A stretch of DNA of 64,000 nucleotides from Actinomadura spongiicola (GTDB lineage Bacteria > Actinomycetota > Actinomycetes > Streptosporangiales > Streptosporangiaceae): assembly GCF_003432485.1 (NCBI RefSeq), contig NZ_QVNQ01000002.1, forward strand, positions 124,001 to 188,000, in the 5' to 3' direction. This document shows positions 17,185 to 26,682 of the stretch, one piece after another; within the stretch, counting starts at the first letter, position 1; every line of letters starts with the position of its first letter. A program made the translations under genes and the position numbers. The notes below the pieces were generated by a model. That model saw only the letters and a list, made by a program, of their open reading frames with translations. It made no database searches and was not told where the DNA came from.

Positions 17185-18197
17185 GCGCGCCGCTGCGCGC
17201 GGGCCTGATCGGGCTCGGGGTGATGGGACGCAACCACGCACGCGTCCTGAACGGCCTGGACGGCGTCGACCTGGTCGGCGTCGTGGACCCGGTGGCGAAG
17301 CCCGACAGCGTGCCGCACGGCGTCCCGCTACTGAAGACCCTGCCCGAACTGCTGGAACTCGGCGTCGACTACGCGGTGGTGGCGTGCCCGACGGCCAGGC
17401 ACGAGGAGGTCGGGCTGGCGCTGGCGGAGGCCGGTGTCGGCGCGCTGGTCGAGAAGCCGCTCGCCGACTCGGTGGAGGCCGCCGAGCGGATGGTGAAGGC
17501 GTTCGAGTCGCGCGGCCTGGTCGCCGGCGTGGGCCACATCGAGCGCTACAACCCGTCGTTGCAGAGCATGCGGGCGCGGCTTGAGGCGGGCGAGCTGGGC
17601 GAGGTCTTCCAGGTCGTCACGCGACGGCAGGGCCCGTTCCCGCACCGCATCGCCGACGTCGGCGTCGTCAAGGACCTCGCCACCCACGACATCGACCTGA
17701 CCGCGTGGGTCACCGGCCAGGACTATGTGTCGATCAGCGCGCACACGGTGGCGCGCAGCGGCCGTCCGCACGAGGACATGGTGGCCGCGGTCGGACGTCT
17801 CGCCGACGGGTCCATGGTCAACCACCTGGTGAACTGGCTGAGCCCCCTCAAGGAGCGCACCACGGTCGTCACGGGCGAGCGCGGCTGCTTCGTCGCCGAC
17901 ACGCTCACGGCCGACCTGACGTTCTACGCGAACGGGGAGCTGTCCACCGAATGGGAGGCGCTGCGGGCGTTCCGCGGGGTCTCCGAGGGGGACATGATCC
18001 GGTACGCGATCCCGAAGCGGGAGCCGCTGCTGGTCGAACACGAACGGTTCCGCGACGCCGTCCGCGGCGACGGGGACGACATCGTGACGCTGCGGCAGGG
18101 CCTGCGGACGGTGGAGGTCTCGGCGGCCGTCCTGGAATCGGCGAGGCGCGGTGAGACCGTCTCGCTCCGGCCGTCGGGGGTGCTGGGTGCCGTCTGA
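17181..18197 (+). CDS. Gfo/Idh/MocA-family oxidoreductase (WbpB-like)
   Basis: The product is 338 residues. An N-terminal Rossmann fold begins AGLIGLGVMGRNHARVL. The conserved ALVEKPLADSVEAAERM segment carries the EKP motif. The C-terminal dimer/substrate domain includes VGHIERYNPS and DVGVVKDLATHDIDL. Family members use tightly bound NAD(P) to oxidise or reduce sugars; a WbpB-like partner would oxidise C3 of UDP-GlcNAcA to feed the aminotransferase encoded just upstream. The GTG at 17181 overlaps the upstream stop by 4 bp, and the gene end overlaps the next gene start by 11 bp, so this is a tightly coupled operon. Confidence 0.9.
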   Translation: MSAPLRAGLIGLGVMGRNHARVLNGLDGVDLVGVVDPVAKPDSVPHGVPLLKTLPELLELGVDYAVVACPTARHEEVGLALAEAGVGALVEKPLADSVEAAERMVKAFESRGLVAGVGHIERYNPSLQSMRARLEAGELGEVFQVVTRRQGPFPHRIADVGVVKDLATHDIDLTAWVTGQDYVSISAHTVARSGRPHEDMVAAVGRLADGSMVNHLVNWLSPLKERTTVVTGERGCFVADTLTADLTFYANGELSTEWEALRAFRGVSEGDMIRYAIPKREPLLVEHERFRDAVRGDGDDIVTLRQGLRTVEVSAAVLESARRGETVSLRPSGVLGAV

Positions 18198-19797
18198 GGC
18201 CCGTGACGGCGCTTCTCCCGTCGACGTGACCGTCATCGTCGCCGTCTACAACACGATGCCGTACCTGACCGCCTGCCTGGACTCGCTGGTGAACCAGAGC
18301 ATCGGCGCGGACCGCATGGAGGTCATCGCGGTCGACGACGGCTCCACCGACGGCAGCGGCGCCGAACTCGACCGGTTCGCCGCGGCGCACCCCGGCGTCG
18401 TGAAGGTCCTGCACCAGGCCAACTCGGGCGGCCCCGCCGCGCCCAGCAACCGCGCCCTCGACATCGCGAACGGCCGGTACGTGTACTTCGTCGGCGCCGA
18501 CGACCACCTCGGGCGCCGCGCCCTGGAGAAGATGGTCGCGGCGGCGGACGAATGGGGCTCGGACGTCCTCGTCGGCAAGATGGAGGGCGTCAACGGGCGG
18601 GAGGTCAAGCAGGACCTGTTCGCCGAGAACCGCGCCGAGATCGACCTTTTCGACTCGCCGCTCCCGTGGCTGCTGTCGAACTGCAAACTTTTCCGCCGCG
18701 ACCTGGTCGAGCGGCACAAACTCCGCTTCCCCGAGGACATGCGGATCGGCAGCGACCAGCCGTTCACCATCGAGGCGTGCGTCCGCGCCGAACGGATCTC
18801 GGTGCTGGCCGACTACACCTGCTACTACGCGATGCTCCGCGACGACGGCGGCAACATCACCCAGGGCGCCGTGGAGATCCACACCCGCCTGGAGTGCGCC
18901 GAGAAGCTCTTCGGGTTCGTCGCCGGGCTGTTGGAGCCGGGGGCGGAGCGGGACGCGATCGTCCACCGGCACGCCAAATGGGAGCTGACGAAGCCGATCC
19001 GCGAAAGCCTCCTCGAACTCGACGAGGACGCGCGCCGGGACGTGTGCGCGCGGGTCGGCGCCATCGTCGACCGGTACGTGCCCGACCACGTGCTGGCCCT
19101 GCTGCCCATCCGGCGGAAGGTGCGGCTCCGCATGGCGCAGCGCGGCGACGTCGCCGGGCTGTGCGCGTCCATCAAGGCCGACGCCGCGGACGCCACCTAC
19201 CCGCTCGTCCTGAGGGACGGCCGCGCCTACTACGCCTACCACGGTTTCGACGACCCGGACGCGGGCCTCCCCGACGACCTCTACGAGATCGCTAAGGGGC
19301 TGCGCAGACGCGTCACGGAGGCGTCCCGGACGGTCGCCGCGCGCCGCGACGGGGACGTCCTGGAGGTCACCGTACGGGCGCGGATCACCGGCGCCGACGT
19401 CGAAGACCCCGGGACGGTCCGCCTCGCCTACGCCCCGCGCGGCCGGGACCGGCGCGTCAGCCTGGACGAGGCGTCCGGGGTGACGCTCGACCGCGCCCTC
19501 GCCGACGACGGGCTGACGCTGACCGCGCGGATCCCCATGCCGCTGCTCTTCGCGGCCGGCAAGGACAAACGCACGTTAAGACTGATCGTCCGGGTGTCCG
19601 GCGACACCCATGACGCGGTCGTCCCGGCGGACCTGCCCGGCCCGTGCAAGTCGGTCCTCTGGCATCGGGCCAGGCCCTTCCGGCTGTCGGTGCGGGGCGA
19701 CGCACGCGGCCACACGGCGATCGAGACCCGCCCCGCCCTTCCCGCCCGAGCCGCCGCCCGGCGGCTCCGGCGCGCGACGTTCCCTGGAGGTAAGTAG
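18187..19797 (+). CDS. Glycosyltransferase family 2 with C-terminal domain (TarS-like)
   Basis: The product is 536 residues. The GT-A fold at residues 12-230 has VTVIVAVYNTMPYL, the nucleotide-binding VDDGSTDGSGAELD, the LHQANSGGPAAPSNRALD loop and VGADD as the metal-binding acidic site. A C-terminal region of about 300 residues resembles in layout the trimerisation and beta-sandwich parts of wall teichoic acid glycosyltransferases of the TarS/TarQ type. A paralogue with the same motifs is encoded on the other arm of the locus (28965-30929). It probably glycosylates a polyol-phosphate polymer at the cytosolic face. The GTG at 18187 overlaps the preceding gene by 11 bp; an open frame starts upstream at 18151 with no better site. 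Confidence 0.85.
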   Translation: MPSEARDGASPVDVTVIVAVYNTMPYLTACLDSLVNQSIGADRMEVIAVDDGSTDGSGAELDRFAAAHPGVVKVLHQANSGGPAAPSNRALDIANGRYVYFVGADDHLGRRALEKMVAAADEWGSDVLVGKMEGVNGREVKQDLFAENRAEIDLFDSPLPWLLSNCKLFRRDLVERHKLRFPEDMRIGSDQPFTIEACVRAERISVLADYTCYYAMLRDDGGNITQGAVEIHTRLECAEKLFGFVAGLLEPGAERDAIVHRHAKWELTKPIRESLLELDEDARRDVCARVGAIVDRYVPDHVLALLPIRRKVRLRMAQRGDVAGLCASIKADAADATYPLVLRDGRAYYAYHGFDDPDAGLPDDLYEIAKGLRRRVTEASRTVAARRDGDVLEVTVRARITGADVEDPGTVRLAYAPRGRDRRVSLDEASGVTLDRALADDGLTLTARIPMPLLFAAGKDKRTLRLIVRVSGDTHDAVVPADLPGPCKSVLWHRARPFRLSVRGDARGHTAIETRPALPARAAARRLRRATFPGGK

Positions 19798-19800
19798 CAC

Positions 19801-21120
19801 ATGCGGATCTGCGTGGTCGCGCTCGGCAAGATCGGTCTTCCGCTCGCGGTGCAGTTCGCCCGCAAGGGCCACCAAGTGACCGGCGCCGATGTCGACGAGC
19901 GCGTCGTCGCCGAGGTCAACGCCGGACGCGAACCGTTCCCCGGCGAGGCCGACCTGGACGTCCATCTCGCGGATGCGGTCCGCGCCGGGCTGCTCACGGC
20001 GACGACGGACACGGCGGCGGCCGTCGCCGAGTCCGACGCGGTCGTCGTGGTCGTCCCCCTGTTCGTGGACGAGGCGGGCGTCCCCGACTTCGGCTGGATG
20101 GACGCCGCGACCCGCTCGATCGCGGCGGGACTGCGCCCCGGAACCCTGGTCAGCTACGAGACGACGCTGCCGGTCGGCACCACCCGGGACCGCTGGGCGC
20201 CGATGCTGGCCGAGGGGTCGGGCCTCACCGCGGGCACCGACTTCCACCTGGTGTTCAGCCCGGAACGGGTGCTGACCGGCCGGGTGTTCGCCGACCTGCG
20301 CCGCTACCCGAAGCTCGTCGGCGGCATCGACGACGCGTCCGCCCGGCACGGCGTGGAGTTCTACGAGCAGGTCCTCGACTTCGACGACCGTCCCGACCTC
20401 GACCGTCCCAACGGCGTGTGGGACCTCGGGTCCGCCGAGGCCGCCGAACTCGCCAAGCTCGCCGAGACGACCTACCGCGACGTCAACATCGGCCTCGCCA
20501 ACCAGTTCGCCCGCTACGCCGACACGGTCGGCGTGGACGTCATGAAGGTCATCGAGGCCTGCAACACACAGCCGTACAGCCACATCCACCGGCCGGGCAT
20601 CGCCGTCGGCGGGCACTGCATCCCCGTCTACCCGCGGATGTACCTGTGGAACGACCCGCACGCGACCATCGTCAGCGCCGCCCGCGAAGCCAACGTCGCG
20701 ATGCCCGAACACGCGGTCGACCTCCTCGCCGCCGCCTACGGCGACCTCACCGGCACCGGAGTCCTCGTCCTCGGCGCCGCCTACCGGGGCGGCGTCAAGG
20801 AGACGGCGTTCTCCGGCGTCTTCCCCACGGTGGACGCGCTGCGCAGGCGCGGCGCCGTCCCGTACGTGTCCGACCCGATGTACACGCCGGAGGAACTGGA
20901 CGCGCTGGGCCTGCCGCCGCACCGGGACGAGTCGGTCACGGCCGCGATCGTCCAGGCCGACCACGCCGAGTACCGCGACCTCGGCCCGGACGACCTGCCG
21001 GGCGTCAAGACCCTCGTCGACGGCCGCCGCGTCACCGACCCGACCCGCTGGACCGGCGTACGCCGCGTCGTCATCGGCGCCCCGAACGCGGGAGCGGCCG
21101 GCCCAAGGTCGGCTCGCTGA
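19801..21120 (+). CDS. UDP-N-acetylhexosamine / UDP-sugar 6-dehydrogenase (WbpA/WecC-like)
   Basis: The product is 439 residues, in the UDP-glucose/GDP-mannose dehydrogenase family. The N-terminal NAD domain begins MRICVVALGKIGLPLAVQFA. Then come the YETTLPVGTT turn, the FSPERVLTGR motif, the central AELAKLAETTYRDVNIGLAN helix and the catalytic Cys273 in GGHCIPVYPR. The C-terminal UDP-binding domain contains VLGAAYRGGVKETAFSG. The reaction is two successive NAD-dependent oxidations of C6 to a uronic acid. The GGHCIPVYP form and the neighbouring aminotransferase and acetyltransferase point to UDP-GlcNAc (or ManNAc) rather than UDP-glucose; this is inference. It starts 3 bp after the upstream stop with GGAGG just before it. 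Confidence 0.9.
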   Translation: MRICVVALGKIGLPLAVQFARKGHQVTGADVDERVVAEVNAGREPFPGEADLDVHLADAVRAGLLTATTDTAAAVAESDAVVVVVPLFVDEAGVPDFGWMDAATRSIAAGLRPGTLVSYETTLPVGTTRDRWAPMLAEGSGLTAGTDFHLVFSPERVLTGRVFADLRRYPKLVGGIDDASARHGVEFYEQVLDFDDRPDLDRPNGVWDLGSAEAAELAKLAETTYRDVNIGLANQFARYADTVGVDVMKVIEACNTQPYSHIHRPGIAVGGHCIPVYPRMYLWNDPHATIVSAAREANVAMPEHAVDLLAAAYGDLTGTGVLVLGAAYRGGVKETAFSGVFPTVDALRRRGAVPYVSDPMYTPEELDALGLPPHRDESVTAAIVQADHAEYRDLGPDDLPGVKTLVDGRRVTDPTRWTGVRRVVIGAPNAGAAGPRSAR

Positions 21121-21159
21121 GCGAGCCCGCGCACCGACCACCACACCTGGAGAATCGAA

Positions 21160-22779
21160 TTGCAGAACCAAGACGAGACGGTCTCCGGCGCGTCACGCGG
21201 CCGCATCGTGATGCTCGTCGACAACAACGTCGTCCGCGACTCCCGGGTCCAGAAGGCGGCGAAGTCGATCGCCGACGCCGGCTGGGAGGTGCACCTGCTC
21301 GGCTGCGGCTCGGCCAAGCAGGGCCGCTCCTGGATGGTCGGGAACGCTCGCGTGCGTCTCCTCCAGGTCCAGCACACGCTTCTGCGGAACAGGTACGGCG
21401 GCTTGCGCGCCACGCTCCGCCGACCGCTTGCGTACGCGCACCCGAACGTGGCGAACTACCGGCGCCGACTCGTCCAGTCCCGGAGGGCGGACCTCGCCGC
21501 GAGTCGTCTCACCCCGGGGCCCGCCGGGCCGGTGCGCAAGGGATGGTTGCTGACGCGGCGTGTCACGGCGAAACTCCAGGGGCGGTGGGTCGCGGTGCGC
21601 GTCCGCCAGACCGACGCGCTCACCAAGGCCCGCGAGAACCCGCGCTCACCACTGGAGCGCCTCGCGGTCCGGTTCTGGCTGGGGCTCCTCGGTGACCGGG
21701 CCTGGCGCGTCCTCGACCGCAACCTGTGGGACTGGGACAGCGCCTACGGGAAGGCCATCGACAAGCTCGAACCCGACATCATCCACGCCAACGACTTCCG
21801 GATGCTGGGAGTCGGCGCACGCGCCGTGCAGCGCGCACGCGCGAAGGGCAGACAGACCAAACTCGTATGGGACGCGCACGAGTTCCTACCGGGCATCAGG
21901 CCCTGGGGCGCCGGGCCGCGGTGGCTCCCCGCCATGATCGCGCACGAACGCGAGTACGCGGCCGCCGCCGACGCGGTGGTGACCGTGTCCCAGGCCCTCG
22001 CCGACCGGCTCGTCGAGACCCACGGCCTGCGTCACAAGCCGACCGTCGTCCTCAACGCGCCGGTCACCGCAGGCGAATCCACGAGCCCCGGCCCGGTTCC
22101 CGACATGCGGGAACTGTGCGGAGTCGGTCCCGATACCCCGATCGCCGTCTACAGCGGCAGCGCCTCCGTGCAGCGCGGCCTGGACGTCATGATCGAGGCG
22201 CTGCCCCGGCTACCTTCACTGCACGTCGCGCTGGTCGTCGCCACGGCGCGGTCGGACTACGTCAAGGGCCTGCTCGCCCGTGCCGCGGAACTCGACGTCG
22301 CCGATCGGGTCCACGTGCTGCCGTACGTCCCGTTCGACCAGGTCGTCCCGTTCCTGGCGGCGGCCGACATCGGCGTCATCCCGATCCACCACTGGCCCAA
22401 CCACGAGATCGCACTGATCACGAAGTTCTTCGAGTACTCGCACGCGCGGCTGCCGATCGTCGTCAGCGACGTGCAGGCGATGGGAGACATGGTGAAGGCC
22501 ACGGGGCAGGGCGAGGTCTTCCGCGCCGAGGACCTCGACGGGTACGTGAAAGCGGTCGAGACGGTCCTGAGCGATCCGCGGCGGTACCGCGCCGTATACG
22601 ACGACAGGCCCGACCTTCTTCACGAGTGGACGTGGGAGGCGCAAGCCGAAATCCTTGACGGCGTCTACGCCGGATTGCTGCCCTCCGCTGGAAAAAGGCC
22701 GACGAGGACGGCGCCGCCCCCGGCGGAATCCCCCTCGGCGGCGTCCGGTGACGGTCATCTGATCGGCGCGCAGGACTGA
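21160..22779 (+). CDS. Glycosyltransferase family 4 protein
   Basis: The product is 539 residues. The N-terminal domain begins GRIVMLVDNNVVRDSRVQKAA. An Arg-rich insert covers about residues 70-150. The C-terminal GT-B domain shows AVYSGSASVQRGLDVMIEAL, VHVLPYVPFDQVVPFLAAADIGVIP and ITKFFEYSHARLPIVVSD, the last being the sugar-nucleotide binding EX7E-like region. It should act on the cytosolic side during repeat-unit or linker assembly of the polymer. The TTG start at 21160 has a GGAG site 6-9 nt upstream and follows the dehydrogenase by 39 bp. Donor and acceptor cannot be read from the sequence. Confidence 0.88.
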   Translation: MQNQDETVSGASRGRIVMLVDNNVVRDSRVQKAAKSIADAGWEVHLLGCGSAKQGRSWMVGNARVRLLQVQHTLLRNRYGGLRATLRRPLAYAHPNVANYRRRLVQSRRADLAASRLTPGPAGPVRKGWLLTRRVTAKLQGRWVAVRVRQTDALTKARENPRSPLERLAVRFWLGLLGDRAWRVLDRNLWDWDSAYGKAIDKLEPDIIHANDFRMLGVGARAVQRARAKGRQTKLVWDAHEFLPGIRPWGAGPRWLPAMIAHEREYAAAADAVVTVSQALADRLVETHGLRHKPTVVLNAPVTAGESTSPGPVPDMRELCGVGPDTPIAVYSGSASVQRGLDVMIEALPRLPSLHVALVVATARSDYVKGLLARAAELDVADRVHVLPYVPFDQVVPFLAAADIGVIPIHHWPNHEIALITKFFEYSHARLPIVVSDVQAMGDMVKATGQGEVFRAEDLDGYVKAVETVLSDPRRYRAVYDDRPDLLHEWTWEAQAEILDGVYAGLLPSAGKRPTRTAPPPAESPSAASGDGHLIGAQD

Positions 22780-22782
22780 TAA

Positions 22783-24024
22783 ATGGCGATGAACCGAGTC
22801 GGCGACAGGGACGACAGAAGCGTCGCCGTCGTCACCCCCTGGTATCCCAACCCGCAGCAGGAGTGGGCCGGGGCGTTCGTCCAGGCGATGGTCGAGGCGA
22901 CGGCGCCGGGCTGCGATGACGTCACCGTCTACCACAACGAGGCGTGGCTGATGAGACAGGCGCCCGAGGTGGTGGCGGCGGCGCGCGAGGCGCATCGGCG
23001 GCTCCTGCCGGTCGCGCTGCGGGACGCGCCGACGGTCGCGGGCGCCCGGCTGGTGCGTCTGCCGGTGCCGACGGTCCCGGACTACACGTTCGCGGAACTC
23101 GCCGAGCAGCACGCGGAATGGTTGCGTCAGGCGCTCGACGGCGAACCGATCCCGGCGCGGGTCGTCCACGCGCATGTGGGGCTGCGCGGCGGCTGGACGG
23201 CCCTGGAGAATGCCCGCCCGGACGCGCGGGTGTTCGTCACCGAGCACGCCTCCTTCATCGACAAGGTCCTCGAACAGCCGGACTCGTTCGCCATGTACGA
23301 GCAGGTCCTGGAGCGCTGCACCGGCTTCTTCGCGGTGACGGACGTGCTTCGGGACAGGCTCGCCGAGGCCTTTCCGTCGCTTGCCCACAAGATCGAGCTG
23401 ATCTCCAACCCGATCTCCTTCGAGGAGCCGCGGCCGCGTCGCGTCACCGAGTTGCGCCGCTGGCTGTACGTCGGCACCTTGGTCGAGCGTAAGGGGGTCG
23501 AACTGCTGCTGGAAGCGTTCGCCACCTGCCACGCCGAGGACCCCGAGTTGACGTTGACCGTGGCGGGTCAGGGCGTGCTGGCGGGGCGGCTCGCCGAGTC
23601 GGCCGCCGAACTCGGGGTCGACCACGCGGTGACGTTCACGGGCGCGGTCGCGCCGGACGAGGCCGCTCGGCTCATGCGGGATCACGATCTCCTGGTGCAC
23701 GTGGCCCGGTGGGAGACCTTCGGTGTGACGATCATCGAGGCGGTCGCGGCCGGGCTGCCGGTGCTCGTCACACGCTGCGGCGGCCCGGAGCGGACCCTGG
23801 CCGGCATAGAAGACGCGGTCGGGGAAATGATCGACGTCGAGGAGAACCCGGAATCGATCGTGGCGGGATACCGCCGACTGCGCGACCGCTTCCCCGGCGG
23901 ACTCGACCTCGCGAAGGGCCATCGGGTCCTGGACGAGCGCTTCGGGTACCGCACGGTGGCCGAAGCGCACTACCGGCACTGGTTCCCCGAGGCTCGGACC
24001 GGCGATGGAAGTGATGCGGCGTGA
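22783..24024 (+). CDS. Glycosyltransferase family 4 protein
   Basis: The product is 413 residues. The opening RSVAVVTPWYPNPQQEWAGAF is typical of GT4 N domains, with VVHAHVGLRGGW at about 127. The C domain has LRRWLYVGTLVERKGVELLL, LTVAGQGVLAGRLAE, and ARWETFGVTIIEAVAAGLPV with the two glutamates of the EX7E motif. The start is the ATG at 22783, which follows the previous stop by 3 bp. The stop overlaps the next GTG start (GTGA). It is probably the second or third sugar-adding enzyme of the repeat unit. Confidence 0.9.
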   Translation: MAMNRVGDRDDRSVAVVTPWYPNPQQEWAGAFVQAMVEATAPGCDDVTVYHNEAWLMRQAPEVVAAAREAHRRLLPVALRDAPTVAGARLVRLPVPTVPDYTFAELAEQHAEWLRQALDGEPIPARVVHAHVGLRGGWTALENARPDARVFVTEHASFIDKVLEQPDSFAMYEQVLERCTGFFAVTDVLRDRLAEAFPSLAHKIELISNPISFEEPRPRRVTELRRWLYVGTLVERKGVELLLEAFATCHAEDPELTLTVAGQGVLAGRLAESAAELGVDHAVTFTGAVAPDEAARLMRDHDLLVHVARWETFGVTIIEAVAAGLPVLVTRCGGPERTLAGIEDAVGEMIDVEENPESIVAGYRRLRDRFPGGLDLAKGHRVLDERFGYRTVAEAHYRHWFPEARTGDGSDAA

Positions 24025-24563
24025 ACGTGCTGTTCATGGCCCTCGGGGCGTCCCGGCGGCCCGCCGTCCTCAGGGAGTCCGCGCAGGTCGCCGCAGACGG
24101 CGGTCACTCCGTCGTGCTCGTCCAAAAAGCGTCCGCGTGGGCGAAGGAGTCACTTCCGGACGGAGTCGACATGGTCGAGTTGGCCGAGCTCGAACGCCGG
24201 TACGGTCCAGCCGCCCCTCGATTCCTGCTGTACCGGATACCGCGGCTGCTGCTGCGCGTGTGCCTTCCCGGGCCGCTTCGCGGAGCGCGGGACCGGGTGT
24301 ACGCCGGGTACCGCCGACGCGTCGCCCGACCGATCGAACGGCGGCTGGTCCGCCTCCTACGGCGGGAACCCGCCGCGGTGCGAGCGCGGGCGGTCGACCG
24401 TGAGCTGCTGCGCGGCCGGTCCATCGACCTCGTCGTCGTCGCGGACCCGCAGTCGTTCGTGACCGCGGCCGAGCTCGCGGACCTGGTAGCGGGCGCGGGA
24501 GCACGGCTCGCCTACTCCATCGCCCCCGAAAGGACGCCGACCAGCAACGCCAGGGGGGAATGA
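24021..24563 (+). CDS. Unknown protein resembling a lone GT-B N-terminal domain
   Basis: The product is 180 residues. It opens MNVLFMALGASRRPAVLRES and continues GGHSVVLVQKASAW, as in the first Rossmann strands of GT4 glycosyltransferases. An Arg-rich middle (GARDRVYAGYRRRVARPIER) follows. It ends with SIDLVVVADPQSFVTAAELAD and stops, so the C-terminal donor-binding domain is absent. A second protein of the same plan is encoded at 25979-26560, after the next glycosyltransferase. These may be accessory or scaffold proteins, or shortened GT relics kept in the operon. Overlap with the upstream gene by 4 bp and a 1-bp gap to the next gene argue for real translation. Confidence 0.65.
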   Translation: MNVLFMALGASRRPAVLRESAQVAADGGHSVVLVQKASAWAKESLPDGVDMVELAELERRYGPAAPRFLLYRIPRLLLRVCLPGPLRGARDRVYAGYRRRVARPIERRLVRLLRREPAAVRARAVDRELLRGRSIDLVVVADPQSFVTAAELADLVAGAGARLAYSIAPERTPTSNARGE

Positions 24564-24564
24564 C

Positions 24565-25974
24565 ATGACTGAGCGCCGTCCGCGCCTGCTCTATCTCGCG
24601 TTCTACTTTCCGCCGTCTCGCGCCAGCGGGGTGTACCGGCCGCGGGCGACCGCCAACCGGCTGACCGAGCTGGGTTGGGACGTCACCGTCTTCGCGGCGC
24701 CGCTACCGTTCCTGTACGACTCGATCGGCTCGGTCGACGAGAAGTTGATGGAGACGATCGATCCGCGGGTCACGGTGGTGCGGCCGGAACTGAACCGGTT
24801 CGTGTGGCAGACGAACCTGCGCGACTACAGCAAGTTCAGGGGGACGTTTCCCCAGTTGGCCCAGTCGCTGTACACCTGGGGGCAGAAGCATGTCTTCCCG
24901 GAGCACTACGCGTCCTGGGCGCGCAACAGCGTCAGGCGGGCGCTGCGGATGCACGCCCGCCAGAGGTTCGACGTGGTCCTCGCGACGGGGAACCCGTTCG
25001 CTTCGTTCGGCGCGGCGTGGCTCTTCCACAAGCTGACGCGGACCCCGTACATCATCGACTACCGCGACTCCTGGACTCTCGACCAGTTCAAGGAGGAGCC
25101 GCGCTTCGAGGACGGGCATCCGGCGTGGCGCTGGGAGCGCCGGGTGCTGAAGTCCGCCGCGAACTCGCTGTACGTCAACGAGGGGCAGCGGTCCTGGCAT
25201 GCCGACCGCTACCCCGAGGCGGCCGACCGCATGATGATCGTCCTGAACGGATGGGACGTCGACACGCTCCCGGCGACCGTGGAGCCGCCTCCGGCGGCCC
25301 GCGCGGAGGCGGGCGAGCACGCGCCCCGGTTCTCCTTCGTCGGGACGATCACTGGCCAACAGCCCATCGAGGAGATGGTCGAGGGGTTCACCCGGGCCCG
25401 GGAGCATTCCGACATGTCGGCCGCCCAGCTGGATCTTTACGGCTACTTCGGGTTCTTCAGGGGCTCGGACCAGGTGTTGCGCAAGCGCTTCGCCGCCGTG
25501 GACGAGGCCGAGGACGGTGGGAGCGGCGGCGAGGACGACGAGCCGACCTTCGCCTCGGGGGTGCGCTACCGCGGCCCCGTGTCCAAGACCGAGCTCGCCG
25601 GGGTCTACCGCGACTCTGACGTGCTGGTGTTCCTCAATGGCGGGGGACGCTATGTCACCTCCGGCAAGATCTTCGAGTACATGGCGGCGGCACGGCCCAT
25701 CGTGTCGGTGCACGCCACCGGGTCGGCGGCCGAGGAACTCCTGCGGGACTACCCGCTGTGGTTCAATCCCGGGGGGCTCGATCTGGCGGACATCGCCGTC
25801 TCGATGGTCGAGGCGGCGAAGGCGGCGGCCGGTCTCGACGAGCGGCAGGTGGCCGAGGCCCGCGCCTACGCGGACCGCTTCGAGCGCACCGTGTCGTTGG
25901 ACCCGCTCGTCGAGCGGCTGAGCGAGCTGGCCGCCCGCAGGCGTGGCGTGCGCGGTGCTCACGGTGGAAGGTGA
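24565..25974 (+). CDS. Glycosyltransferase family 4 protein
   Basis: The product is 469 residues. It starts PRLLYLAFYFPPSRASGVYRP, the typical N motif of GT4 enzymes that act on undecaprenyl-linked intermediates. DVVLATGNPFASFGAAW and TPYIIDYRDSWTLD follow, then in the C domain FSFVGTITGQQPIEEMVEGF and SGKIFEYMAAARPIVSVHATGS. A short acidic insert (DEAEDGGSGGEDDE) sits near residue 313. The ATG at 24565 follows the previous stop directly and has GGGGGAA upstream. Its donor is unknown. Confidence 0.88.
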   Translation: MTERRPRLLYLAFYFPPSRASGVYRPRATANRLTELGWDVTVFAAPLPFLYDSIGSVDEKLMETIDPRVTVVRPELNRFVWQTNLRDYSKFRGTFPQLAQSLYTWGQKHVFPEHYASWARNSVRRALRMHARQRFDVVLATGNPFASFGAAWLFHKLTRTPYIIDYRDSWTLDQFKEEPRFEDGHPAWRWERRVLKSAANSLYVNEGQRSWHADRYPEAADRMMIVLNGWDVDTLPATVEPPPAARAEAGEHAPRFSFVGTITGQQPIEEMVEGFTRAREHSDMSAAQLDLYGYFGFFRGSDQVLRKRFAAVDEAEDGGSGGEDDEPTFASGVRYRGPVSKTELAGVYRDSDVLVFLNGGGRYVTSGKIFEYMAAARPIVSVHATGSAAEELLRDYPLWFNPGGLDLADIAVSMVEAAKAAAGLDERQVAEARAYADRFERTVSLDPLVERLSELAARRRGVRGAHGGR

Positions 25975-25978
25975 TGGG

Positions 25979-26560
25979 GTGAACGACGCGCGGGCCCCTC
26001 GGGTGCTGGTCCTGGCGATGGATCCGAGGCTGATGATGGACCCCAAACCGCATGTGAAGCGCAGCCGTCACCAGGCGCGGATCATCGGGTTGGCCGGTTA
26101 CTTCGTGGAAGAGGAACGGGCAGAGGTCGATCTGGTGACCGCGGACTCCGGCGGCTGGGAGAGGCTGGACGAGCGAGTGCGCCTCCACCGGCTCGACAAG
26201 GCCGAGGCCAGGCACCCCTTGCCCTGGCTGGAGCGCACCATCGTGGTCAGGGTGCCGAGACTTCTCGTCCGGCCGGTGGCACGGCTCGGCCGCCTCGGCG
26301 CGGCGCTGGAGAAGGCACGGAACCGGGGCTCCCAGGCCGTTCACCGGCGCGTGTTCGTGCCCTTCTACCGGCACGTCCGGCCGCTTCTGCTGTCCCGTAT
26401 CGGGTGGCGACGCGCCCTCCGCGACGTCGACATGACGCAGGTCGCCCGAGTCGTGGTGATGGACCGGACGTCGGTGCCGCTCGGCCGCCGGCTGGCCCGC
26501 CGCCACCCGGACCTCATCGTGACGACACGGCAAGACCGGAGCCTCCACTCCAACCCCTGA
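25979..26560 (+). CDS. Unknown protein, paralogous in plan to the 24021-24563 product
   Basis: The product is 193 residues from the GTG at 25979 (GGAAGG site upstream). The frame is open to 25943, inside the previous gene. It begins RAPRVLVLAMDPRLMMDPKP, continues VDLVTADSGGWERLDERVRL, has an Arg-rich helical middle and closes with VARVVVMDRTSVPLGRRLARR and a short tail. This is the same layout as the 180-residue protein two genes upstream: a Rossmann-like half-domain with no catalytic half. It is the last gene of the rightward operon and is followed by a strong hairpin. The function is unknown. Confidence 0.6.
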   Translation: MNDARAPRVLVLAMDPRLMMDPKPHVKRSRHQARIIGLAGYFVEEERAEVDLVTADSGGWERLDERVRLHRLDKAEARHPLPWLERTIVVRVPRLLVRPVARLGRLGAALEKARNRGSQAVHRRVFVPFYRHVRPLLLSRIGWRRALRDVDMTQVARVVVMDRTSVPLGRRLARRHPDLIVTTRQDRSLHSNP

Positions 26561-26682
26561 CCGCCCCGTCCCATATCAACCACCGCACTTTTGGTCCGGT
26601 GTGTCCCGACTCATGGGTGACGTACGCCCTTACCTGTCAGCTTAACCGGGGGCCGGCATCTCCCGCACTCGACCAAACCGGC

